Source: Kribbella capetownensis (GTDB lineage: Bacteria; Actinomycetota; Actinomycetes; Propionibacteriales; Kribbellaceae). Taken from it: a DNA stretch of 64,000 bases. The notes under the pieces are model-generated. The model had not been told where the DNA came from, did no database searches, and saw only the letters and a list, made by a program, of their open reading frames with translations. A program made the position numbers and the translations under genes. Shown piece by piece: positions 54,268 through 62,380 of this stretch. The stretch spans positions 186,001 through 250,000 of the forward strand of contig NZ_SJKD01000003.1 in the NCBI RefSeq assembly GCF_004331485.1, read 5' to 3'. The number at the start of each line of letters is the position of its first letter. Position 1 is the stretch's first letter.

Positions 54268-54945
54268 CTACTCGGCGTCGATCAGTTGCCAGTTGCGGCG
54301 CTTCGGGAGCAGGCGGATGGCGAGTACTGCGACCAGTGCGCCGATCAGGACGCCGGGGATGATCCAGCGCCACCCGGTGAGGACACCTGTTGACGCGGTC
54401 TGGGCCTGTGGGGGTGCCACCGGCGCGGTGGTCTGAACGGGCTCGGTCGCCGGGACGGGAGCCGGCTGGAGATTCCAGTCCATGCTGGTCGGGCCGCCGT
54501 ACGACCCTGGTTGCTCCTGCTGGCTGGGCAGCAGCTTGAGTGAGCCGAGCAGCTTCAGCAGCGCGGCCGGGTCGGTCGAGGTGTGCCAGGTGGGTTGGGC
54601 CGGCATCGTCTTACCGTCGAGCGTCTCGGTCGTGGCGATCCACGGTCCGCCCTCCACGTTCGGGTAGATGATGTCGAGCCGCCAGACGGACATGTCGTGG
54701 ATCATCCACGCGGCGCGGATGAACGCACCGGCGTCGTGCCGCTCATCCCCGACGGCCGGCTTCGACCCGGCGACCTGCGTCAGTCGCTGGAGCTCTTCGT
54801 AGGCGCGATCGTCGTACCCGACCGCTGTCACCCGTGGTGGGGCGCTGAGCAGCACGCTGGTCGGACCGCCTGCGTCTGCGGGTGCGGCTCCGACAGCGGC
54901 GACAGCGATCACGGCGGCAAGCAGTGCGAGCGTACGGCGGACCAT
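54268..54945 (-). CDS. Secreted/membrane protein with signal peptide and C-terminal anchor, unknown
   Basis: A 225-residue protein. It has a signal peptide (ends about ADAGG), a globular external domain with WMIHDMSVWRLDIIYPN and EGGPWIATTETLDGKTM, a Pro/Thr-rich spacer, and a C-terminal helix WRWIIPGVLIGALVAVLAIRLLPKRR. No family recognised. The topology suits a cell-envelope protein. It lies in the same direction as, and 51 bases after, the anti-sigma gene, so it may be the target or partner of that ECF module. ATG at 54943-54945. It ends two bases from the convergent nucleotidyltransferase stop. Confidence 0.72.
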   Translation of the reverse strand: MVRRTLALLAAVIAVAAVGAAPADAGGPTSVLLSAPPRVTAVGYDDRAYEELQRLTQVAGSKPAVGDERHDAGAFIRAAWMIHDMSVWRLDIIYPNVEGGPWIATTETLDGKTMPAQPTWHTSTDPAALLKLLGSLKLLPSQQEQPGSYGGPTSMDWNLQPAPVPATEPVQTTAPVAPPQAQTASTGVLTGWRWIIPGVLIGALVAVLAIRLLPKRRNWQLIDAE

Positions 54946-54996
54946 GGCGGCTCTCCCTGGAAAGACGAGGACTCACCCCTGATACACCGCCGGTCT

Positions 54997-55671
54997 CTAG
55001 GAGGTTCCGCGAGCCAACTCGACCGCTCCGGCCTTGTCGGGCGCTCCTTCGAGCCGGAACGTCACGCCGTTGCTGACCCAGACCAGAGTGGGGCCGGCCA
55101 CGCGGACACGCTGCTCCACACCGTGCTCGTCCTCCAGCACGAGCTCATGCGGGGTCTTGAACCAGTAGCCGTTGATGTCCTGCACGTACTCCAGGCTGTC
55201 GTAGTACTTCTTCAGGTACAGCGGCGACACCTCGGCCCGGAACTGCTCCAGCCGGATCCCACTCCGCCAGCTGATCGCCACGAAGCCCTTCGAAGCCTCA
55301 ACACCTTTGGGAGAGCCCAGCGTTTGCGGCAGTGCTGGCTTGAACCCGGCGATCCGCTCTGCCTCCTCCAACGACAGCTGGCCGTTGACACCAGGCGCTG
55401 GCGGCGCACTGGTCGGGCCGGTGCCGACCGGACGAGCCTGCACTCCCCCGATGTTCAGCCACTCCGCCACCGTCGCTCGGACCGGCGGCGTCAGCGCCGC
55501 ACCCGCGATCAGCACGAGGAAGCCGGCCACGAACGCACGCCAGCGGTCCCGCAGCCGCCTGCGCACCGGTATGCCGGCCACCCGCGACAGCACTGCGGCC
55601 GTCAGCCCCTCGTCGACCGGAGGTACGACGGCAGAACGCCCGAGGACCCGTAGCTCGTCGTCCAAGTTCAT
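54997..55671 (-). CDS. Putative transmembrane anti-sigma factor with DUF4367-like external domain
   Basis: A 224-residue protein. Cytoplasmic head of about 40 residues, one membrane helix (AFVAGFLVLIAGAALTPPVRA), then an external domain with AGFKPALPQTLGSPKGVEASKGFVAISWRSG and GYWFKTPHELVLEDEHG, like DUF4367. Position right after an ECF sigma gene, with ATGA overlap, supports an anti-sigma role. No HxxxCxxC zinc motif is present. ATG at 55669-55671 is the natural start. Confidence 0.82.
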   Translation of the reverse strand: MNLDDELRVLGRSAVVPPVDEGLTAAVLSRVAGIPVRRRLRDRWRAFVAGFLVLIAGAALTPPVRATVAEWLNIGGVQARPVGTGPTSAPPAPGVNGQLSLEEAERIAGFKPALPQTLGSPKGVEASKGFVAISWRSGIRLEQFRAEVSPLYLKKYYDSLEYVQDINGYWFKTPHELVLEDEHGVEQRVRVAGPTLVWVSNGVTFRLEGAPDKAGAVELARGTS

Positions 55672-56216
55672 CGCTGCACCTCCTTGTCGGGAAGTTCGGT
55701 CCGTAGCCGGCCCAGTGCACGGTGCAGGCGGGACTTGACCGTCCCACGCGGCCAACCGAGCACCACTGCCGTCTCTTGCTCGTCAAGCTCCAACAGGTAG
55801 CGACAGGTCACCACTTGGCGCATGTTGTCGGGCAGCGCACGGACAGCGGTCAGCAGCTCTTGCCGCCGTTCCAGTGACACCGCCTCCTCGGCCGGATCCA
55901 GTACGACGTCCAGCGGCGCGGCCAGCTCCTCACGGCGGGACCGGCGGCTGCGGGACCGGAAGACGTTGCGCGTCTCGTTCGCGACGATGCGCAACAGCCA
56001 CGGCCGGAACGCCGATCCGTCCCGGAACCCACCCAGAGCCCGGTACGCCTTCACGAACGCCTCCTGGACCACGTCGTCCGCGTCCGCACCGGCACCGAGG
56101 AAGACCGCCGTACGTTTGGCCACCGGGACATGCCGCAGCACCAGCTCGCCGTACGCGGCCGACTCACCACCGCGCACCCGAGCCAGAATCTCCGCCTCGT
56201 CGCCCTGGCTGATCAC
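55668..56216 (-). CDS. ECF-type RNA polymerase sigma factor, second module
   Basis: A 182-residue sigma factor with regions 2 (ESAAYGELVLRHVPVAKRTAV to VVQEAFVKAYRALGGFRD, residues about 20-75) and 4 (LPDNMRQVVTCRYLLELDEQETAVVLGWPRGTVKSRLHRALGRL). The sequence FRPWLLRIVANETRNVFRS separates them. The GTG at 56214-56216 is preferred since conserved sequence begins there; an ATG at 56259-56261 extends it by 15 residues and would place AGGAGG inside the gene. Overlaps the anti-sigma gene by 4 bases. Divergent from tldD, with 74 bases between. Confidence 0.9.
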   Translation of the reverse strand: MISQGDEAEILARVRGGESAAYGELVLRHVPVAKRTAVFLGAGADADDVVQEAFVKAYRALGGFRDGSAFRPWLLRIVANETRNVFRSRSRRSRREELAAPLDVVLDPAEEAVSLERRQELLTAVRALPDNMRQVVTCRYLLELDEQETAVVLGWPRGTVKSRLHRALGRLRTELPDKEVQR

Positions 56217-56290
56217 GCCTCCTGTCAACTTCCAGACATTGTGACTACACCACCGGACCATCCGCGGTTCCCGTGTATAAGGTCGGGAAC

Positions 56291-57808
56291 GTGCCAGAAG
56301 TCGATGCGTCCTTCCTCGCCCTTCCCCGTCACGAGCTCGCCGAGGCCGCGCTGCAGCGCGCCCGAGACCTCGGCGCCACCTTCGCCGAGTTCCGGCTGGA
56401 GCGGATCCGGTCCGAGTCCATCGCGTTACGCGACAGCCTGCTGGAGAGTGCCTCCGACGACGAGGATCTCGGCCTCGCGGTCCGCGTGATCCACGACGGC
56501 ACCTGGGGCTTCGCCGCCGGGGTCGCGCTGACCACCGACGAGGCGGTCCAGGTCGCCGAGCAGGCCGTCAACATGGCGCAGGTCGCCCGGCCGATCAACG
56601 CCGAGCCGATCGAGCTCGCCGACGAGCCCGTGTACGACGACGTCAGCTGGGTGTCGTCGTACGAGATCGACCCGTTCAGCGTGCCGCGCGCCGAGAAGGT
56701 CGCGCTGCTGACCGACTACAGCGACCGGCTGCTGAAGGCCGACGGCGTCGCGCACGTCAGCGTTCACGTCGCCTCGGTCCACGAGTGCAAGTTCTACGCC
56801 AACACCGAGGGAACGTCGTACACCCAGCAACGGGTCCGGATCGGCCCGGACATCACCGCCTACGCGGTGGACAACGAGACCGGCCGGTTCGACTCGATGT
56901 CGAGCTGCGTCCCCCCGGCCGGCCGTGGCTGGGAGTACCTGACCGGCACCGGCTGGAACTGGGACGAGGAGCTCGCCGAGATGCCCGGCTGGCTTGCCGA
57001 GAAGATGACCGCGCCGGCCGTCGAGGCGGGCAGCTACGACCTGGTGATCGACCCGAGCAACCTGTGGCTCACCATCCACGAGTCGATCGGCCACGCCACC
57101 GAACTGGACCGCGCCCTCGGCTACGAGGCGAACTACGCCGGCACCAGCTTCGCCACCACTGACAAGCTGAACACGCTGAAGTACGGCTCGCCGGTTATGC
57201 ACGTCACCGGCGACCGCACCGCCGAGCACGGCCTGTCCACGGTCGGGTACGACGACGAGGGTGTCGCCGGCCAGCAGTGGGACCTGGTCAAGGACGGCAC
57301 CCTGGTCGGCTACCAGGTCGACCGCCGGATGGCCAAGGTCAACGAGGACCTGCTCGGTACGCCGCGCTCCAACGGCTGTGCGTACGCCGACTCGTCCGGC
57401 CACATCCCCATCCAGCGGATGGCCAACGTGTCGTTGCGGCCGGCCCCTGACGGTCCCTCGACCGAGGAGCTGATCAGCCGGGTGAAGAACGGCATCTACA
57501 TCGTCGGCGACAAGTCCTGGTCGATCGACATGCAGCGGTACAACTTCCAGTTCACCGGTCAGCGGTTCTACAAGATCACCGACGGCAAGCTGGACGGTCA
57601 GCTCCGCGACGTCGCCTACCAGGCGACCACCACCGACTTCTGGGGCTCGATGGAGGCGGTCGGCGGCCCGCAGACGTACGTCCTCGGCGGTGCGCTCAAC
57701 TGTGGCAAGGCACAGCCCGGACAGTCCGGTGCCGTCAGCCACGGCTGCCCGTCGGCCTTGTTCCGCAGCGTCCGCATTCTCAACACCACGCAGGAGGCCG
57801 GCCGGTGA
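56291..57808 (+). CDS. tldD: TldD-type metalloprotease subunit
   Basis: A 505-residue subunit of the TldD/TldE peptidase, which acts with TldE to degrade unfolded peptides and mature certain peptide natural products. The zinc motif HExxxH appears as TIHESIGHATELD at about residue 260; the C-terminal phrase CGKAQPGQSGAVSHGCPSALF is typical. The GTG at 56291 gives VPEVDASFLALPRHELAEAAL; an upstream start at 56273 is possible. No precursor peptide is evident nearby. Its stop overlaps the TldE start (GTGA), so a dimer is made from coupled genes. Confidence 0.95.
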   Translation: MPEVDASFLALPRHELAEAALQRARDLGATFAEFRLERIRSESIALRDSLLESASDDEDLGLAVRVIHDGTWGFAAGVALTTDEAVQVAEQAVNMAQVARPINAEPIELADEPVYDDVSWVSSYEIDPFSVPRAEKVALLTDYSDRLLKADGVAHVSVHVASVHECKFYANTEGTSYTQQRVRIGPDITAYAVDNETGRFDSMSSCVPPAGRGWEYLTGTGWNWDEELAEMPGWLAEKMTAPAVEAGSYDLVIDPSNLWLTIHESIGHATELDRALGYEANYAGTSFATTDKLNTLKYGSPVMHVTGDRTAEHGLSTVGYDDEGVAGQQWDLVKDGTLVGYQVDRRMAKVNEDLLGTPRSNGCAYADSSGHIPIQRMANVSLRPAPDGPSTEELISRVKNGIYIVGDKSWSIDMQRYNFQFTGQRFYKITDGKLDGQLRDVAYQATTTDFWGSMEAVGGPQTYVLGGALNCGKAQPGQSGAVSHGCPSALFRSVRILNTTQEAGR

Positions 57809-59214
57809 CGACCGCCATTCAGCTCACTCCGCAGGACACGATCGAGCGCGGGCTCGACCTGGCCGCGGCCGAGGGCGCCGACGGCTGTGTCGTCATCGTC
57901 GCCGAGACCTCCAGCGCCAACCTGCGCTGGGCCAACAACACCCTGACCACCAACGGCGCCATGCGCGGCTCCAGCGTGACCGTGATCGCGACCGTCGGCG
58001 CCGGCGAGGGTACGGCGGCCGGCGTCGTCGGCCGGTCGTCGGCCACGGATACCTCGCTCGGCGATCTCGTGTCCGCCGCGGTCGCCACCGCTCGCGGGTC
58101 CAGCCCGGCCGAGGATGCCCGCCCGCTCGTCGACGGCAGCGTCGGCGCGGACTGGGCCGCGGAGCCGGAGGAGACGTCGGTCAGCGTCTACGAGAAGTTC
58201 GCCCCGGCCCTCGGCGAGACGCTGAAGCGGGCCGGCAAGGAGAGCCGCTGGCTCTACGGCTTCGCCGACCACGAGGTCACCACGCTGTACCTCGGCTCGT
58301 CCGCCGGGCTGCGGTTGCGGCAGGCGCTGCCTCGCGGATTCGTTTCGGAGACGGGCAAGTCCGGCGACCTCAGCCAGTCCGCCTGGGTCGGTGCGGCCAC
58401 CCGCGACTTCGCCGACATCGACCCGTTCGCGCTCGACACCGAGCTGAATCGCCGGCTCGGCTGGGCATCGCGGACCGTGTCGGTCGACGCAGGCCGACAC
58501 CCGACGATCCTGCCGCCGGCCGCAGTCGCCGACCTGATGACGTACCTGTTCTGGCAACTGGACGGACGAGAGGCCTTCGAGGGCCGCAGCGTCTTCTCCA
58601 CACCGTCCGGCGGAACGCGGATCGGCGACGCGCTGTCGTCGCAGCCGGTCAACCTGCTGTCGGACCCGCAGCTGCCTGGGCTCGAGACCTTCCCGTTCGC
58701 GGTGGCCCGTTCGTCCGGCGGAGCGTCCAGCGTGTTCGACAACGGGCTCACGCTGTCCGCGACCGACTGGATCCGCGGCGGCAAGCTCGAGCACCTGATG
58801 ACCAGCCGGCACACGGCCGACCTGATCGGCGCTCCGGCCGCGTCACCCGGTATCGACAACTACGTGCTGTCCGTGGACGGAGCTTCGGGGTCGACCGACG
58901 ACCTGGTCGCCGGGGTCGAGCACGGCCTGCTGCTCACCTGCCTCTGGTACATCCGGATGGTCGACCCGCAGACGTCGTTGCTCACCGGTCTGACCCGTGA
59001 CGGCGTCTACCTGGTCGAGAACGGCGAGGTCACCGGTGCCGTGAACAACTTCCGCTTCAACGAGAGCCCGGTCGATCTGCTCGCGCGGTTCAGCGCCGCG
59101 GGGGCGACGGTCCCGTCGTTCTCGCGCGAGTGGGGCGACTACTTCTCGCGGACCGCGACGCCGCCGCTGCTGGTGCCCGACTTCAACATGTCGAGCGTCA
59201 GCCAGGCCAGCTGA
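57805..59214 (+). CDS. pmbA: TldE/PmbA-type subunit
   Basis: A 469-residue partner of TldD without the HExxxH motif, as usual. The fold shows ANLRWANNTLTTNG, AEDARPLVDGSV, FSTPSGGTRIGDAL and GVYLVENGEVTGAVNNFRFNESPVDLL, typical of PmbA/TldE. It lacks catalytic residues and completes the heterodimer. GTG at 57805 overlaps the tldD stop. It ends 8 bases before a strong hairpin terminator. Confidence 0.94.
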   Translation: MTTAIQLTPQDTIERGLDLAAAEGADGCVVIVAETSSANLRWANNTLTTNGAMRGSSVTVIATVGAGEGTAAGVVGRSSATDTSLGDLVSAAVATARGSSPAEDARPLVDGSVGADWAAEPEETSVSVYEKFAPALGETLKRAGKESRWLYGFADHEVTTLYLGSSAGLRLRQALPRGFVSETGKSGDLSQSAWVGAATRDFADIDPFALDTELNRRLGWASRTVSVDAGRHPTILPPAAVADLMTYLFWQLDGREAFEGRSVFSTPSGGTRIGDALSSQPVNLLSDPQLPGLETFPFAVARSSGGASSVFDNGLTLSATDWIRGGKLEHLMTSRHTADLIGAPAASPGIDNYVLSVDGASGSTDDLVAGVEHGLLLTCLWYIRMVDPQTSLLTGLTRDGVYLVENGEVTGAVNNFRFNESPVDLLARFSAAGATVPSFSREWGDYFSRTATPPLLVPDFNMSSVSQAS

Positions 59215-59222
59215 CACAGCGC

Positions 59223-59259
59223 AACGCCCCGCGAACCCTCCTCGGGTTCGCGGGGCGTT
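59223..59259 (+). terminator. Terminator after tldD-tldE
   Basis: A perfect 16-bp stem AACGCCCCGCGAACCC (59223-59238) with GGGTTCGCGGGGCGTT (59244-59259) and a 5-base loop. It separates tldE from the convergent DUF805 gene. Confidence 0.92.
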
Positions 59260-59271
59260 CTGCGTGCTGGG

Positions 59272-59709
59272 TCAGACGGTCGGATACCCCGGCTCAGCCG
59301 GCCCGCCCGGCTGCCCGAAGCCCTGGCCGCGCTCGGCCGCCTTCGGGTCCGGACCGAACCGGTTGTCACCGATCGTGCCCTCCTGGGCCTGCCAGATGAT
59401 GAACCAGATCCACCCGATGCAGGGGATGAGCCAGATCAGCACCCACCAGCCGCTGCGATCCTTGTCGTGCATGCGCCGGACCGCGACGGCGATCGTCGGC
59501 ACCAGCAGCGCCAGGCCGTAGATCGACGACAGCCAGCCGCCGCTGCGAACCCCGCCGTTCTCGAAGTCCAGGCCGAGGATCCGGTCGAGGATGCCGACGA
59601 TGATCGACCCGATGAAGTAGAAGAGAACGTACATCCAGAACTCTTTGCGCCGGGCACGCCCGCTGAACTGCGCATACCGTTTCGTGATGACGTCGATGAA
59701 CCACTGCAT
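59272..59709 (-). CDS. DUF805 membrane protein
   Basis: A 145-residue protein of the DUF805 family, which are small inner-membrane proteins. It begins MQWFIDVITKRYAQFSGRARRKEFW, the family hallmark. Four hydrophobic helices follow (YVLFYFIGSIIVGIL, LSSIYGLALLVPTIAVAVRRMHDKDRSGW with the conserved RMHDxxRSGWW, WVLIWLIPCIGWIWFIIW). Ends in a Gly/Pro-rich tail. Function unknown. ATG at 59707-59709. The 162-base upstream region to the methyltransferase stop has no gene. Confidence 0.92.
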   Translation of the reverse strand: MQWFIDVITKRYAQFSGRARRKEFWMYVLFYFIGSIIVGILDRILGLDFENGGVRSGGWLSSIYGLALLVPTIAVAVRRMHDKDRSGWWVLIWLIPCIGWIWFIIWQAQEGTIGDNRFGPDPKAAERGQGFGQPGGPAEPGYPTV

Positions 59710-59871
59710 TGCTGATCTCCGATGGTCGAAGGTGAGACGCGGACAGAGCCTGTCGGAAGCTCGCTACTCCGTCAATGCAACTTTTCCGTATGGTGACCAC
59801 ACCGCAACCTGGCACGCCGTTGCCGACGCCAACGTCACCTTTCCGGAACCGGCCAACTGTTAGAGCCGACT

Positions 59872-60546
59872 TCAGGTTTGCGGCTCAGGTTTCGCCAGCG
59901 TGACCCGCCACATCCGCAGTGGCCGCGGTCCTTCGTCGTACGGCGTCTCGTCGTCGAGCCGCCAGCGGTCGGCCAGTTCCTGGATCAGCGGCTGGTCGAA
60001 GAACCGGCCGACGAACCCGTCGTGCACGGCCAGGCCCTCCTCGAGTTCTTGCCAGTGGCCCGCACACGGGTCGTCGGCCGACCACACGGCGTACACGAAG
60101 AGTCCGCCCGGGCACAGGACACGGTAGATCTCGGACACGAGGGAGCGCAGTTCGGCACGGGAGAAGGCCATGTTCAGGAGCAGGTTCGCGAACACCGCGT
60201 TGACGGTGGCGTCGGCGGGCGGCAGCGGATCGCGTACGTCGTGCAGCGCGGCGGTGACGCGGTCGTCGAGGCCCTCACGCTGTGCTTCCAGCCGCAGCTG
60301 GTCGAGCGCGGACTCGCTGAAGTCCGTCGCGTGCACGCTGAATCCCTGTCTGGCCAGGAAGAACGCGTCGCGGCCGTGCCCGGCGCCGAGTTCCAGCACA
60401 TCATCGATGCCTGCGGCACCGAACACCTCCGCGGCCCACTGCGCCGCTGCGGACGGCTCCGAACCGTGCAGCTGCGGATGATGCACGTAGGCCCGCTGCC
60501 AACGCTCCTGCTGAGCTCTCGCGAGCTCGACATGCCCAGTCTTCAT
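59872..60546 (-). CDS. Class I SAM-dependent methyltransferase
   Basis: A 224-residue methyltransferase. The SAM motif I is VLELGAGHGRDAFFLARQG, with ATDFSESAL as the acidic end; motif II is TVNAVFANLLLNMAFSRAELRSLVSEIYRVLCPGG. An EWSADD-type and DDPCAGHWQELEEGL follow. Substrate unknown. ATG at 60544-60546. It is divergent from the PfkB-like gene, with 292 bases between them. Confidence 0.88.
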   Translation of the reverse strand: MKTGHVELARAQQERWQRAYVHHPQLHGSEPSAAAQWAAEVFGAAGIDDVLELGAGHGRDAFFLARQGFSVHATDFSESALDQLRLEAQREGLDDRVTAALHDVRDPLPPADATVNAVFANLLLNMAFSRAELRSLVSEIYRVLCPGGLFVYAVWSADDPCAGHWQELEEGLAVHDGFVGRFFDQPLIQELADRWRLDDETPYDEGPRPLRMWRVTLAKPEPQT

Positions 60547-60838
60547 CTTGCTCCCCGTGGTCGTCTCGCCGGTCTGGACAACCGGCAGACCGCAGCAGCC
60601 TACGTCACAACCAGGTCCGGCCCCCAGTCCAGCGGTCCTGCCTCAGCCGCCGCGACGCCAGATTGTTTGCTGACGGCAACGACAGTGGGCGGTGGATCGC
60701 GGGCGCCCGTGGTCGCCGGATCCGGACACTCTTCGTGACCGGCGCCGCCCGGGCGTGACCCGACGCGCGCAGCCGGTTTCCACCCTGGCCCGCGGGTCCG
60801 CATACTTGGTTCGAGGATATTCACGACCCGGGGGCCGG
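60547..60838. promoter_or_regulatory. Divergent promoter region between methyltransferase and PfkB-like genes
   Basis: About 292 bases without a gene. A CGGTCTG...CAGACCG pair near 60569-60590 makes a short hairpin. A GATATT -10-like hexamer lies near 60817, about 20 bases upstream of the PfkB-like start. No operator could be named. Confidence 0.35.
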
Positions 60839-62380
60839 ATGACGAATCGCAGCGACAAGCAGACGGCTGACGTGCTGCTGCTTGCCAGCGTGCTCGAGAA
60901 GCTCCGCACCCACGACGGCCTGACCATCGCCCGGCTGAAGGCCGGCGAGTCAGGCACGACGGCGCCCCTGCTGGAGCTGCCGGCGACCCGCAGGTTCGCG
61001 TCCGTGCATGAGCTCGACCGCGCCCGGGCGGCACGCGAGCTGGTCATCAACTGCGTCCGCGACGACCTCAAGGGCACCACACAGATCGTCGCCGACGCGA
61101 TCCTCGCCCTCGGTGTCCACACCACGTCGTACGCGGAGGCAGGCATCGAGGAGCGGGTCACCCGGTCGCTCTATAACCCGTCGCTAGGTCCGCGCCGCGA
61201 GGCGTTGCTGAACAACTGGCACCGCCTGCACCAGGCGCTCGGCCACCAACCTGGCGAGGCCCCGAGCGACCGCTCCCTGCGCGGTACGACGGAGCCTGCC
61301 GTACTGCGCGAACTCGCGAACCAGCTGATCCGCCGGGCGATCTACTCGGTCGGCTCGAAGACCGTCACCATGCTCGACGCGGCCCCGGCCGCGGACGCCG
61401 CTCCGGCCGGGCGCGTGATCGTGGTCGGCGGCGCGGTCATGGACGCGACGTTCCGGACCAAGACCCTGCCGGAGCCGGAGACGTCGAGCGAGGCCTACGG
61501 CTTCGACCTCTCCCCCGGCGGCAAAGGCCTGACCCAGGCTGTCGCTGCGGCGCGCCTCGGCATGCGAACCTCCTTGATCGCGGCGGTGACCGACGACCGC
61601 TTCGGCGAGGAGATCCTCCAGTACCTGCACGACGAGGGCGTCGACACGTCCCTCGTCAAGCGCATCCGCGGCCGCCGTACGCCGTTCACCGGAGTCTTCG
61701 AGAAGGAGCTCGGCGACAGCATCGCCGTCAACTGGCGGAACGAGAAGCAGGTCTTCCTCTCACCCGAGGACCTCGACGACCACCGCGACCACCTGGCCGG
61801 CTGCGACGTACTGCTGACGACCTTCGAGGTCCCGCGCGAGACGATGCAGCAATCGCTTGCTCTCGCGCACTCGGACCCGCTCAACCGGCCGCTGGTGATC
61901 GTGACTCCGGGCCAGCCCTACGTCGACGAGCGCATCTCGCGCGACACCTTCCTGCGGATCGACTACCTGGTCGCGCACCCTTGGGAGCTCGGCCACTTCG
62001 CAGCCCAGGGCCAGACACCGTTCGATCCCGACCCGGTCGCGCGGAACCTGCTCGCCTTCGGGGTGGAGGCGCTCTGCGTGCTCGTCAACGGCGGCTGCAC
62101 GGTCTACTCCGGCGCGGCCCACGACGTACTGAGCGTGCCGACGATCCCGTCGATCTACAAAGAGTCCTCAGCCGCGCGCGACGCCTTCTGCGCCGCACTG
62201 GCCGCCAAGCTCGTCGACAACGACGGCAAGTTCTCCGCGGCGGTCGCCCTCTGGGCCACCGCCGCGATGTCGTGCGCCACCGCCGACTTCCCCCTCACCA
62301 ACTCCATGCCCGACCGCCAACGCGTCGACGCCCTGCTGGCCAGATTCCCGTTCTCGATGAACGGCGGGGCGAGCACCTGA
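60839..62380 (+). CDS. PfkB-fold protein with unusual N-terminal domain and altered anion hole
   Basis: A 513-residue protein. The N-terminal 190 residues form a helical domain I do not recognise (KLRTHDGLTIARLKAG, HELDRARAARELVINCVRDDLKG, EERVTRSLYNPSLGPRREALLNNW). The rest is the PfkB/ribokinase fold: VIVVGGAVMDATFRT, SPGGKGLTQAVAAARLGM, then TPFTGVFEKELGDS. The catalytic loop reads SSAARDAFCAALAAKL, where active kinases have GAGD: the Asp remains but both Gly are changed. Activity is therefore uncertain and a sensory role is possible. ATG at 60839 follows GGGGGCCGG. Its stop meets the stop of the convergent Mom/DruA-like gene, one base apart. Confidence 0.78.
   Translation: MTNRSDKQTADVLLLASVLEKLRTHDGLTIARLKAGESGTTAPLLELPATRRFASVHELDRARAARELVINCVRDDLKGTTQIVADAILALGVHTTSYAEAGIEERVTRSLYNPSLGPRREALLNNWHRLHQALGHQPGEAPSDRSLRGTTEPAVLRELANQLIRRAIYSVGSKTVTMLDAAPAADAAPAGRVIVVGGAVMDATFRTKTLPEPETSSEAYGFDLSPGGKGLTQAVAAARLGMRTSLIAAVTDDRFGEEILQYLHDEGVDTSLVKRIRGRRTPFTGVFEKELGDSIAVNWRNEKQVFLSPEDLDDHRDHLAGCDVLLTTFEVPRETMQQSLALAHSDPLNRPLVIVTPGQPYVDERISRDTFLRIDYLVAHPWELGHFAAQGQTPFDPDPVARNLLAFGVEALCVLVNGGCTVYSGAAHDVLSVPTIPSIYKESSAARDAFCAALAAKLVDNDGKFSAAVALWATAAMSCATADFPLTNSMPDRQRVDALLARFPFSMNGGAST

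Noticed and set aside
60692..60838. Upstream extension of the PfkB-like protein by 49 residues
   Set aside because: The added sequence is Arg/Pro-rich and unlike a domain; the ATG at 60839 gives a natural start.
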